Notes under the pieces: model-generated
Told to the model about the DNA's origin: nothing
What the model saw: only the letters and a program-made list of their open reading frames with translations
Databases searched by the model: none
In this document: piece by piece, positions 44,658 through 55,767 of the stretch
Numbering within the stretch: position 1 is the stretch's first letter
Layout of the letters: each line of letters opens with the position of its first letter
Assembly (NCBI GenBank): GCA_020746875.1
Contig: JAGTJL010000002.1
Span: forward strand, 3,286,001-3,350,000
Length of the DNA stretch: 64,000 nucleotides
Source: Rhexocercosporidium sp. MPI-PUGE-AT-0058
Lineage: Eukaryota; Ascomycota; Leotiomycetes; Helotiales
Reading direction: 5' to 3'
Made by a program: the position numbers and the translations under genes

Positions 44658-47600
44658 TCACCCAGCACCAACTCCACTCCCAAAGAACCCATCAATCTTC
44701 TTCCTCCGATCCCACACAATATCCCCATCCTTCAACCTAATCCAAACAACCCTATGCATAGGAATGAACTCCTCGTCTGTACTCTCACTCTTCCACTTCC
44801 CCAGTTCCATCTCTTTCACACCAATGAACCGATCCTCATACCCAATCATGTAATTCGCGATATTGAGGTCTGGATCCCATTTGATGCGTGCAATAATCTC
44901 GTGGGCGGGGCGGAGAGGTGTTGTTTTGGGTGCTTTGGTGGGTTTGCTGGATTTCGTGGTGTTGGTTGAAGCTAGATGTGCTGTTGTAGTCAAAGATGTT
45001 TCTCCCGAGGATCCCACATCCATCCCCATTTCCACCCCCAAATCTAAGTCGTCAAGCGAACTTCTCAACTCATCAGAAACAGGAGTCCTTCTCTTCTGAG
45101 AATCCCACTCCCTCTGATCAAGAGCAAGATTCATTCCCGCCACCTCCTTCCTCCTCACCACCTCAACCACAACCCAAACATTCCTACTCCCTTCCACAAA
45201 CTCCTTCGCTTCCAGAACACCCCTTTCGAACTCCCTAACAGCAGTAACTAATTTACCCTCCATCACCTGCCTGCCCTCCTTCTCCATGCCTTCGCGCGCA
45301 GAAACACCAATAAGGTAATACCCTTTGAACTGGCCCTCCTCTACCTCCTCGCCCTCCATCTCCTTCCCTTTGCCCTTGCCTTCATCCCGAACTTCATGGA
45401 CACACAATCGCGCAGGCCATACTCTCCCCTCAACCCCCGGGATCCTACCAAGAGACACTAATAATCTCGGAAACCTACTCTCCAGCGCCCCAATCATTTC
45501 TCTGACCTTCCCTTCCGCAATCTCACCCCCCACACCCCAAACATCAATCCCAACCCTCACAAACGCCCCGCTCCCACCCAGGAAGTCAGCCAACCCCTCT
45601 TCTTTCGACCGTAGCGGCCATTCCCAGTCGCCCTTCGCGAGATGTTGCGCCGCGACCGCGAATTGCGAGGAGAGTGTCTGCGCAGTGAGTTTCGTGCATG
45701 ATGACGCTACGTTCGGTCGTGCAGTCGGTGTGTGGATGGCGGGTATGAAGATTGAGTCCCGGGCTGATCGGGGGACTTTGCTTGGAGGATCGAGGAGGGG
45801 GTCGGTTATGCTTTCTAATGCCCAGTTAAATGTTGCGTAGTACCTGAAGAATGTGAAGACGATGGTGGCTGCTGAAATGGGGGTACTGTCTTTCTTCGCG
45901 TCCGTTGATGGTGTTGTTGAGAGCGAGATGAGTTTTACGACACGGTTGAGCATCAGTTGGAGGTGTATCCCGCCTAGGTAGCCGAATTTCGCGGAGTAGA
46001 GACCATGATTCTTCAAGAAACGGGTTAGATAACGATGTGCGACGCGGTAGGATGGGAGGTATGGGATAGTTCCAAGAAGGTAGGCTGAGTCGCGGTAAGT
46101 GTTGAGGGGTCGGATTGAGGATGGTGATAAAGTCGAAATGAGACTCTTGTCGAAGACCAAGTCAGATAAAGATGGAGAAGGTGTTGGATTGTGATACCTA
46201 TGTGGAAAAGTTAGCCGACATGTGTATTCCTCATATGAAGACATTAGTGAATTAAAGGGGTAGACATACGCTCTAACCAACTCCTCGGCCTGACAATACT
46301 GCAAATCAAACTTAACCCCTAACACACAAACCTCCACAATCGAAACCAATGAGTTCACAAAGTGCACTCCCCTGAAGCTTGCGCCGTCATCTCCCTCTCC
46401 TCCATTATCCAACTTTCTCAACTCCCTGCCCGCGAACTCAAAGAAAACACCTGGGTTCACAGCACCAATAGCAAGCACATCAACATCCGAATCCGCAAAG
46501 TAAGTGCCCATGAGATAGCTCCCCAGCGGTGCTAGAATCAGACCATGGAGCCCTTTGCCTTTGGACAATGCGCCATGCAAGAGTTCGATAGCGTGTTCGC
46601 GCTGTGAGATATCAGATGGGCTGGGGAGGTACGGGTTGATTAAAGGCTTAAGATCCGTGTTGTCTTCAACGATTGTGATTTTGTCGACGATATCCTGAGT
46701 AACGAGTTTGCGACTGCTGTCTGACTTTGAGGTCATGGACTGGATGATATTGAGAGTAGCTCGAACGCCGTAGTGATCACTCCCACACCGTCCCTCCTCA
46801 TCCGGGAGACCAAAGATCTCAAGTCCGCCCCTTGCAATACTCCCTCCTTTACGGAAAAGCACACGGTCATACCGCTGCGGACTTCGATCAATTGGTGGCT
46901 CTAGCTGTGCAGCAATAGGATTCGTAGCTCGATCGAAAGTGGCGCCTTGCTCGCCCTCAAAGATTTCTTGACCATCATGACCAACCAGGTCACTCTCATT
47001 CTCTAACTCAGACTCCGAGTCAGGAGTAAGAAAGGCATCATCCCACACCCCAAAATCAATGACTTTCTCCACCACTTGCGCAGTTTCATTTGTGATGAGA
47101 TTACGCGAGAGAGCCATCTGAATAGTCCTCGCCGAAGTCGTGAGGTTGAAATCACCCGCTACCACGACCTCCTTCCCAACCTTACCTTGAGCAAAGAGGA
47201 ATTTATTAAGAGTCTCCATCTGTTCTTTCTTGGCTTTGACAGCTTTATCGGTCAATCCACTCGTGAGATGTACGTTCGCAACCACTAAACTCTTCTGCTC
47301 AGCCCCAGTTCCAAAATCGAAGCAAACGACCAAAGCAGACTTATGTCGTTCTTCAAAATCTACTACAGTTGACGTGAAGGGTTCAGAAGCCAGCGTAACT
47401 AGATTTCGAGCACTGGGAAGAAGTGAAGATGGCGCATGCGAAGAGTATGGGTAAGCTTCCCTGATATACGGGGAAGATAGAAGGAGGGGCAGTGATTCGT
47501 CGTTGACTTCTTGGAGAGTAAGGATTTGTAACCAGTTTTTCGGTGGTCGAGTTGGTGAAGAGAGAGCGCTTATGATAAGAGGGAGACGATTGGTGAATGC

Positions 47601-48398
47601 GTCGGCGGTGGGCTCGGCCATGATGTTGTAGCTTGATATCGAGATGCTGTCCAATGTCTTCGCTTCAACATCCCTTGAAAAGCGAGACCACTCTTCATCA
47701 TTCCGTTCGAAAGAGAAACAAGTACTCCAACCCATATCATCCTTCACACCTCCACTTCCCTCACCGACTTCTTCCTCTTGCCCATCCGCATCATCACAAT
47801 CACCAAATCGCAACTCCTCCAAAACACTCATCTCCCCACTCGCTTCCCTCTTCAAAACAACCAACCCCTTACAATCCCACCCCAACCCTCCACCAGCAAC
47901 CACCTTCCGAACCTGCTCGCTCAACCTCTCAACCGCCATCCCAATCCCATTCCCACTCCCCAGCATCCCCGCCTGCCCAACCCCCAAATGCGGTCTATAC
48001 ACGCCCTCCACTGTACCCTCCCCCTCCCCACACCCCAACACACCCGTTAATGCCCTCCTCAACGCCACAAGTCTCTCTTCACTCTCCTCATCCGGTTTCA
48101 GATACACAGTAGCGTTCTTTCTGTGCTTGAAGACACCTACATCATCCAAATTTACATGGAGTTTTGAATAAGTGAGGGAGGAGAGTTGCGTTTGGAGTAG
48201 GGGGATTGCGTGGGGCAGCGAAGGGAGTGCGAGGAACGGGTAGAGGATATTGATGTGTGGCGACCATTTGCTGTAGGATTTGTCGTGGATGCGGCGGAGT
48301 GAGTTGATTTCGCTGCTTAGGGATGGGGGAAGGAGGAGCGCGAGGGCGGTGTCGGTTGATGTTAAGGCGAATTTGGTTGGGGCTGGTTGTGAAGACAT
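44658..48398 (-). CDS. Four-domain predicted RNA-repair protein: 2H phosphoesterase, EEP nuclease, nucleotidyltransferase, MJ1316 domain
   Basis: The open frame encodes 1246 residues; a likely intron (46269-46198, 72 bases, CTAAC branch site) reduces this to 1222. Residues 1-200 form a 2H (2',5' RNA ligase-like) domain with His48 in SPHINILYPF and His137 in YRPHLGV. Residues 250-550 form an endonuclease/exonuclease/phosphatase domain: SISSYNIMAE, Glu297 in LTLQEVND, NVHLTSG, AGDFNLTTS and GSDHYGV. Residues 565-960 form a polymerase-beta type nucleotidyltransferase with LGSYLMGTYFADSDVDVLAI (catalytic Asp638 and Asp640) and a following poly(A)-polymerase-like helical region. The last 80 residues (IIARIKWDPDLNIANYMIGY, then FIPMHRVVWIRLKDGDIVWD) match the MJ1316 domain, thought to recognise RNA cyclic-phosphate ends. 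Family theory points to end-healing or tailing of cleaved RNA; no direct evidence. Confidence 0.9.
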   Translation of the reverse strand: MSSQPAPTKFALTSTDTALALLLPPSLSSEINSLRRIHDKSYSKWSPHINILYPFLALPSLPHAIPLLQTQLSSLTYSKLHVNLDDVGVFKHRKNATVYLKPDEESEERLVALRRALTGVLGCGEGEGTVEGVYRPHLGVGQAGMLGSGNGIGMAVERLSEQVRKVVAGGGLGWDCKGLVVLKREASGEMSVLEELRFGDCDDADGQEEEVGEGSGGVKDDMGWSTCFSFERNDEEWSRFSRDVEAKTLDSISISSYNIMAEPTADAFTNRLPLIISALSSPTRPPKNWLQILTLQEVNDESLPLLLSSPYIREAYPYSSHAPSSLLPSARNLVTLASEPFTSTVVDFEERHKSALVVCFDFGTGAEQKSLVVANVHLTSGLTDKAVKAKKEQMETLNKFLFAQGKVGKEVVVAGDFNLTTSARTIQMALSRNLITNETAQVVEKVIDFGVWDDAFLTPDSESELENESDLVGHDGQEIFEGEQGATFDRATNPIAAQLEPPIDRSPQRYDRVLFRKGGSIARGGLEIFGLPDEEGRCGSDHYGVRATLNIIQSMTSKSDSSRKLVTQDIVDKITIVEDNTDLKPLINPYLPSPSDISQREHAIELLHGALSKGKGLHGLILAPLGSYLMGTYFADSDVDVLAIGAVNPGVFFEFAGRELRKLDNGGEGDDGASFRGVHFVNSLVSIVEVCVLGVKFDLQYCQAEELVRAYVYPFNSLMSSYEEYTCRLTFPHRYHNPTPSPSLSDLVFDKSLISTLSPSSIRPLNTYRDSAYLLGTIPYLPSYRVAHRYLTRFLKNHGLYSAKFGYLGGIHLQLMLNRVVKLISLSTTPSTDAKKDSTPISAATIVFTFFRYYATFNWALESITDPLLDPPSKVPRSARDSIFIPAIHTPTARPNVASSCTKLTAQTLSSQFAVAAQHLAKGDWEWPLRSKEEGLADFLGGSGAFVRVGIDVWGVGGEIAEGKVREMIGALESRFPRLLVSLGRIPGVEGRVWPARLCVHEVRDEGKGKGKEMEGEEVEEGQFKGYYLIGVSAREGMEKEGRQVMEGKLVTAVREFERGVLEAKEFVEGSRNVWVVVEVVRRKEVAGMNLALDQREWDSQKRRTPVSDELRSSLDDLDLGVEMGMDVGSSGETSLTTTAHLASTNTTKSSKPTKAPKTTPLRPAHEIIARIKWDPDLNIANYMIGYEDRFIGVKEMELGKWKSESTDEEFIPMHRVVWIRLKDGDIVWDRRKKIDGFFGSGVGAG

Positions 48399-49254
48399 GG
48401 TTGGGATAGTGTTTGTTCCAGTATCTGATAAGTTTGATTATACTCCCGGCCGAATTGAAGAAGGTGTGCTTCTCGTGCCTTCTTGGTATACCAGTGGGGT
48501 GTTCGTTAACGTTTTTCGTACTTTGATTCGTTAAAAGCTCGATGCATCAATTCGATAACCCACAATGAAAACGAACGTAAAAATATATTCTCATTCAAGA
48601 AAATAAGAAAAATAGAGAGACAGCAACTCTTCTGTACTAGCAGAATGGGTTTATGTTCTATTATCGCGACATGTCTGTGGAGGCTTGACTCTTGACGAGG
48701 CGGAGCAAATCATGTGGGTAAGAGGCTGAGCCAGAGCCGAAACGGTTTCGAGATGTGATGAGACGAAGTGTGATTCCCGACCGGATGAGTCAGTGAAGAA
48801 GGCTCATCTTCAAATGAGTACCACGATACGAATAGCCAACAAACCGAAAAGAAGACAGTCAGGATATCAAACTCATGACTGCCACTTGGCAAAGGGAAGT
48901 AATTCTCTCCAAAAGCTGGAATCTGCGGAAGCACATTCAGAAGGTATGAAGTCTTGGCAACATGCTCAAGCCGAAGAACAGCCTAAAGTCGGTATATGGA
49001 AGTACTGTACATCGAAAAATATACTCCTTCTCTCATTCAAACGATAATATACAATGGCTCTATCTGTTTCTCTGTCTGTTTGCTTGCCTGTTCTCTTCTG
49101 TGCAACCCGAAAATACAAGCCACCCAAGACCAAAACCCATCCGATTTTTGCAGATGCCCAACCTATGCCTTTCGTTCTTTCCTACAAGTAGTGCAAAGAC
49201 AAACGTAGAAACGAGAAAAGAAGGCGGAGGAGAATTACACTGTACTAAACTACA
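48399..49254. other. Intergenic, no gene seen
   Basis: Promoter of the RNA-repair gene on the left and 3' flank of PMR1 on the right. Plus frames 48793-49047 and 48962-49267 lack features. Confidence 0.5.
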
Positions 49255-52200
49255 CTACACAACTTGACTATATCCACTTCCCAACCTCCTCCTCCCTCTC
49301 GATTTCCAATATTTCCTCGCTTCATCGACCCAGAATACGCTACTGGTAAGGAGAATTAGGGCGACGAGATCAAAGAATCCCAACGCTTCAGTCTGGAAGA
49401 CTTCCTGCAGCCACGGGAAATAGATGACGAGAATCTGGCCACCGAGACTGAGGGAGACAGCCCAGTTAAAGAGCGTGTTGCTGAAGAGGCCGACTTCGCC
49501 GCGGAGGACGGATTTCGATTCTGAGCGGCAGTTGAGGGCGTTGAACATGTCAAAGAGGACAAAGCAGGTGAATGTCATGGTCGTGTCGCGTTTGGTGACT
49601 TCGCCGTCTGTGAGCATCTCGTGCGTATAGACTGCCATGGTGCCGAGCATGATTATAGATGCGGATGTCAGGACGCGGGTTATGAGGGGCCAGGTTAGGA
49701 CGGGGGCGTTACGTTTGCGTGGCGGACGTGTCATAACGTCGGGGTCGACGGGCTCGACGCCGAGGGATTGGGCGGGTGGTCCGTCCATGATGATATCTGT
49801 TGCATGTTAGCATCGCACATCAGACACGAGAGGGTGTCTTACTGATCCATAAAATCTGCATCGCGTTCAAAGGATTCTTGAATCCGAAACAAGTGCAGAA
49901 GAAGACCAGGCTGAGTGCAGCAGCGCTGGTACTGAGTTGGAAAGTAAGAAAATTCTGTATGTTGTTGAAGATGCCTTTGCCCTCTTCAATGGCTTTGAGG
50001 ATGGTTGAGAAATCATCGTCCGTCAATATCATGTCGGCAGCTTCTTTTGCCACATCTGTTCCCTGGCGACCCATAGATATTCCAATATCGGCCTTCTTCA
50101 ACGCTGGTGCATCGTTGACACCATCGCCAGTCATTGCCACAATGTCGCCTCGAGCCTGGAGTGCTCGGATAATTTTCATCTTGTGATCTGGACTTGTTCT
50201 AGCAAATATTGAGGTATTCGCAATCGCACCCTCAAGCTCTACATCCGTCATTTCGTCGATTTCAGCTCCACTCAGTACTGGTTTGACAGCAATCGAGCTT
50301 GCAGTGTGTTCCCGAGGAGTGGCAATGGTCATTCCCAGTTTCTGCCCAATCGCCAAGGCTGTTGTCTCCGCGTCACCAGTTATCATGATCACTTTGACCC
50401 CTCCTCTCATGAGACGTCGGATCGATTTCTGAACACCTGGTCTGGGAGGGTCACTCATACCGACCAATCCTGCGAAAACCAATCCCCTATAGACATCTTC
50501 ATTGTGCGAGATATGAGGTTCGGCCTGCTTGGTTGTGGGTGTACCGCTCCGGCTGATGGAATGCAAAGATTTGGCGTGCTTTCCAACGGGCCCGCTGGCA
50601 AATCCAAGAACTCGAAGTCCCTCAACAGCTAGTTTCTCGGCTGCATCTAAAGCTTCTTGCCGCCGCATAGCGTCCAATACCACCTCACGGCCATCTTTCG
50701 TCAAATAGGTATCGCATCTGCTAAGAACACGGTCCACAGCGCCTTTGATGTAGGCGATCTCTTTTGCGATGGACATTCCATCAGGGCTTGGGTCCCCAAC
50801 AGTGACGCCCATCCATTTACGCTCGGAGCTAAAAGGCGTCTCCCCGAGGCGAGGTCCGAACCCGTCTCGAACATCATGCTCCTTAAAACGATCTAGAAGA
50901 TCGAGCATGGCCACATCCGTGGGTTGACCGACCCATCGACTTCTTAGCATGTGACCCTCTGAGTTCTCGGTAGACGACAAAATAGCTATCGAAGAAGCAG
51001 ATTGTGGGTTTTCGTCTTGCATTCGGTTCAAGCGAGCATTGTTAGCAACATTACCAATGCGAAGAATGCGCAGAGTAACTGGATCCGCCTTGGACTCATC
51101 CGAGTCGACGTCAATAGGACCTTCACCGCCAAAGAACCACATCTTTGTAGTTGTCATATGGTTCATTGTCAGAGTTCCTACAAATGTTAGCTCAAGGCAT
51201 GACAAAAAAGACAAAAACATTACCTGTTTTGTCACTGCACACAACATTGACAGAACCTAATGTTTCCACACTTGGCATCTTGCGAACAATGGCATTGTGT
51301 TTTGCCATGCGATGCACGCCAAGAGCCAAAGTCACAGTAACGATGATCGGAAGACCTTCGGGAATGGCTGCAACAGCCAGCGAAATAGAAATTGTGAAAA
51401 TTTCCAACAGTCCTTTCCCTTGCAGCCATCCAACGAACGAAATGACCGCAATAATGGCAAAAGAAGCTTGACTGAGCTGTGATCCAAGGGAATCCATAGA
51501 GAGCTGCAATGGGGTCCTTGGACTCTCGGTTTCGCTGACGCTGGCAGCAATTGTACCGAAATGCGTCTTTCCACCAGTCGCATAGACTATCCCCTGCCCG
51601 TGGCCAGATCTGACTAATGTTCCCATAAATGCAATATTCGTTGTACTGTTCAATTGTGTGTCCGCTCCAACCGTCCCACTACCAGCCGAGGCATACGCTG
51701 GAGATCCTGGTGGTTCTAAATTATTTGATCTTGACCTGACGTATGCGAATGGTTGTCTTGCTTCTGCTGTGATCCGTACCGGCTCGTTTTCTCCAGTCAA
51801 ATTCGATTCGTCAATCGTCAAATCGGATGCTTTCGTAACTCGAATGTCGGCTGGGATTCTGTCGCCGGTCGTAAATAGCACTAAATCCCCAGGAACCAGT
51901 TGTGCTGCCATGACTTTGCTTGACAATGCCTCAACTTTTGCTTCAGCCTCTGCCACCGATGTAGAATCCATTAATCTTTCCTCTTCCGGCGCATCTGCAG
52001 CGCCTGGTTGCCACGTTGGTGTTCGTAAACTGGCTGACCTCGGGGGTTCTCCTCGTATCAGATGGGCATGATTTGGAACCAGGTGGCTCAACGCTTCAAT
52101 CGACTTCTCAGACCTGTATTCCTGTATGAATCCCACCAACACAACAATTGTAACCGCAACCGTAATACTGATAGCATCATCCTTATTTCCCACCACAACC

Positions 52201-52433
52201 GACGCCCCGGCTGAACAAAGGAGTAAGAGGATCAGGGGCTCCTTGAATTGCTTCAAGAATCGCAACCACAACGGCTCGGGGTCTTCATGGGGCAATTCAT
52301 TCGGTCCTTGGTCATGTAATCGAGCAAGAGCTTCGGCAGGGGAAAGACCTTTCGTCAAGGAGGTCTGAAGTCGCGCAGCCGTTTCATTCGGCGTGAGGCT
52401 GGAGTATTCGTCTGCTACTGACTTCCTGGACAT
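49255..52433 (-). CDS. pmr1: Golgi Ca2+/Mn2+ P-type ATPase, PMR1/SPCA type
   Basis: Pumps Ca2+ and Mn2+ into the Golgi for glycosylation and secretion. Exons 52433-51224, 51177-49843 and 49796-49255 give 1028 residues. Landmarks: N-terminal [20 protein letters not shown], the TGES-type actuator loop written NLTGENEPV, the M4 motif [11 protein letters not shown], the phosphorylation site CSDKTGTLTMN (Asp401; the splice falls within it), nucleotide-binding region, [34 protein letters not shown], and the M6/M10 segments in exon 3 ([20 protein letters not shown]). The long actuator loop with Ser-rich inserts is fungal. The start is the ATG at 52433; a proline/serine/arginine-rich frame just upstream (52636 onwards, [12 protein letters not shown]) may belong to an extra 5' exon I could not join. 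Confidence 0.94.
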
Positions 52434-53773
52434 TAGCTTGACCCCTTCAGAATAGGGGCCGCAGCTCCACGCACCTTTGCAATCGATGAAGATGAGCGAA
52501 CATGGCTCCGCGACCTCGACCTCGACCGTGGCCTCGAGGGGGGCTCTGAGTTCGCAGCTTCGATAGTCGGTAGGTTTGACAAGGGCAACAAGCTCCCTCC
52601 TGGGCTCGCAGACCGCGAGATGCGCGGCCACCCCATGGCCGCTATCCTCTGTACTGAGCTCTGCTAGAACGAGCAGCAATGATGCTGTCGTCAACACCGA
52701 TCCTACCGCTGAGGCATACGAAACGGGAAGAAAGTTGCTGGAGCTGACGGCGCTTATGGTTCCTGGTCTTAGGTGGTCTGCTTGGGCGAATTGGATGCAA
52801 TATGCCCCTTTCCGTCACATTCGTTCGTCGTAGATTAATCGTGTGCAGGAGCAAACATAACAATGACCAGATTTGATGTCCACAAGATTTCTAGGACATT
52901 TGGTAGCTTGGGTACAGTGCAGCGAAGTGCAGTGCATTCACAACGTGTCGTGAAGTCGGCGTAGACTGTTGCCGTTTCAGGGATCGATCCACGAATCAAT
53001 TGACCTGTAGGTGCTTTGGCACACTTTTTTTTGGCGTTGGAAATGACCCTGACCCTGAGCTGACTGGACTTGACGATGAGCCAGAGCCCGAGCCTGAACC
53101 CTTGCACGCGGAAGAATGGGCCTCCTTGAAGCGTGGAGCTGGCAAGGGGGGAGACAACTTGGAAAGACTGACTATCAAGAAGTGCTGGAATATCAAACAG
53201 CTGAAGCGCACGTAGATTTCAATATTATGCGGAGCCAGAACACTCCACAGGCAAAAGCACCACGAACCGTTCTCTCTTTGTCAATATCAAGTCCGCAACT
53301 TGTGCACAAGATTCGAAAAGGGGCATCTCACGTGACCAGTACTTCTTCAGGCCTCAGGCCAAAGGTACTCCCAGAATCAGGCATCAACCAGCCCTGAATG
53401 CGCCTAGCGTCATCCCCAGCCCAGCCATCCTGAATTCAAGCTGCCAGTCTTCATCCGTTCTCCCCACCACTGAGTATTTCGTCGCACAACAACAACTTCT
53501 CCCTCTACCTAGGACGCACACCCCCTTTGCTCATCGTCTCATTGCTATCTACTTCTTGCGCCTCATTCTCGACTTCGATTTCGCTACCTTAACGCGCTCC
53601 CCACTCGACTTGCGACCGAGGTCGGATTTCGTCGACGCGCCGTCATCACAACAACAACACAGACGCGCCTCCGTTTGCCCACCACTCGACCATCCTGATT
53701 GTCCCACGACAATTGAGGACATTGCCATAGGCGCAAACACCTCTGCAAGCCCCTGCCTTTGGATATCACCATC
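52434..53773. other. Divergent promoter between PMR1 and RAD21
   Basis: No independent gene supported. It contains the arginine/serine-rich frame upstream of PMR1 (52636-52433), a CTGACCCTGAG-type Pro/Glu/Asp-coding low-complexity patch near 53045-53100, and the pyrimidine-rich RAD21 leader. Confidence 0.5.
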
Positions 53774-55767
53774 ATGTTCTACTCGGAAACCCTCCTGTCG
53801 AAGACCGGCCCTTTGGCGCGGGTATGGCTGTCGGCCAACTTGGAGCGCAAGCTCTCCAAAAACCATATTCTCCAGGCCAGTGTGAAGGACAGTGTTGAAG
53901 CTATCGTCACACCCAATCAAGCGCCTATGGCACTGCGTCTGAGTGGCCAACTCCTCCTTGGTGTCGTCAGAATCTACAGTCGGAAAGCGCGTTATTTACT
54001 CGACGACTGTAATGAGGCACTTATGAAGATCAAAATGGTATGTTTTCCATGCATATTTACATAACAGCAGTGCTCATACATTGTCTACAGGCCTTCCGTC
54101 TTTCAGGGAATAACGATATGCCTACTGGCATCCACATGCCTTCTCGAGACGCGCTCATGCTTCCCGATGTACTTACAGAAGGCGACAACCTCGAGATGCC
54201 TCCTATGCCCGACGCCTCATTCCTCTTCTCCCAGCTAGACGATGACTCGCATCAACGCAAGAGAAGAGCTGGTAGTAGAGATATCAATCTTCAGGAAGAC
54301 TATACCGGAAGTCAATTTCTACAGGACAGCATCGAGAATCAGAATGACGAGGACCTGGCTTTGGAGCCCATGGATGATTTGGATTTGGGATTGGACTTTG
54401 GATTGGACTTGGATGACTTCAATCCCAAGGCCGTCGACCGAAGCATCGAAATCGGACGAGATGCACCCGCTGCCCGTGCCCCAGAGGATGATTTGTTGAG
54501 TGAATTGGATATTCAGGTACCCGCTAAGGACAACTTCGACGCTGGAGATCGTGATGAATCTCTAAACCTGGATTTTGGAGGCGGCGATTTCGGAATGGAT
54601 GATACCGTCCGGATGGCCGACGATGACGGTGATGTTGATATGTTGAATATGGGCGATGGACCCGACGGAACTCTTGCCGCTGCCCCCCTCATTCGCCCAG
54701 CCCGAATTTCCGAATCACCGCTCTCTGATATCGACGAGAATTTCGCTGCCGAAGTTGAGGCCGAGCACCAAGCTAACGTGACCTCTGCACTATTCCAACC
54801 AGATGATGAAGCTGACGACACAACTATCATGCTCAACCCTGCCCAACGAGTGAGAAAGCAGAAAGTCCTCCGACCTGATGATGAAACCATGATCCCAAAT
54901 CACCAGATCAAGGAGCAACAAGAGCACCACGACAAGATTCTCCGACCTCAGTCATTCCTTCCTCGTGACCCCGAGCTTCTAGCACTGATTGAAATGCAAA
55001 AGAACGGTAGCTTTGTTTCCAATATCATGGGCGAAGGACGAAGTGCAGGATGGGCACCAGAACTCCGCGGCATGTTGTCGCTGGCTGCAGTCCGGAGAAC
55101 TGGTGAGTTGAAGCGCAAGCGTGACAGCGGCATTGCCGATATGGAAAGCGGTGACGAGCAAGGCCCACAAAAATCACCACGCCTTGACTTGGGCGATGAG
55201 GATGATCTTGCTGCTGGACTTGGCAGTGCAGGTCTGGACAAGGAAAACACTGTTCTGGCTGCGGACGGAACGATCATTGAGATGCCTGCCGATGATGATT
55301 TCGTGATGCCCGCCGATGATGAGCATGATCCAAGTGCTGGTCTCTCGCCAGGTCCCAATTTTGACGAGACCACGGCGCCACTCGTACACCCTGCCGACAG
55401 CGGACCGGTATCTCTTGGTACCAAGCACGCAGTTCATCTCCTTCGTGATAGATTCGGCTCTGAAGCTGCTAACAGTCCCGACAAGCGCAAGAAGGCCAGT
55501 GTTCTCTTCCAAGATCTCCTCCCAGAAGCAACAACCAGCCGAGCAGATGCCACCAAGATGTTCTTCGAGGTACTGGTTCTAGCCACCAAGGACGCTGTCA
55601 AGGTGGAGCAAGCAGAAGCCCTCCTAGGAGGCCCAATCCGCGTACGAGGAAAGAGAGGTCTATGGGGTGACTGGGCTGAGCGGGAAGCTGGCGGCGAGAT
55701 TGCAGAAGAGGAACCAGCACCCAATGCTGGCCTCGAGCGCTCGACAGCCGTTGCCATTGCCGCATAA
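53774..55767 (+). CDS. rad21: Cohesin subunit RAD21/SCC1 (kleisin)
   Basis: Closes the cohesin ring by bridging SMC1 and SMC3. Exons 53774-54037 and 54091-55767 give 646 residues. The N-terminal Rad21/Rec8 domain (1-105) is clear: MFYSETLLSKTGPLARVWLS, AMALRLSGQLLLGVVRIYSR-like text around residues 52-72 and KMAFR across the splice. The middle is acidic and disordered. SIEIGRD at 206-212 fits the separase recognition pattern S-x-E-x-G-R, predicting cleavage after Arg211. The C-terminal winged helix (about 560-620) has FQDLLPEATTSRADATKMFF, EVLVLATKDAVKVEQ, then a conserved-position GKRGLWGDWAERE. Single-copy housekeeping gene, divergent from PMR1. A second separase site could not be fixed by eye. 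Confidence 0.95.

Noticed and set aside
47633..48171. Two overlapping plus-strand frames of 159 and 175 codons opposite the 2H domain
   Set aside because: Pro/Ser/His-rich shadows of the GC-skewed coding strand; no start context or domain.
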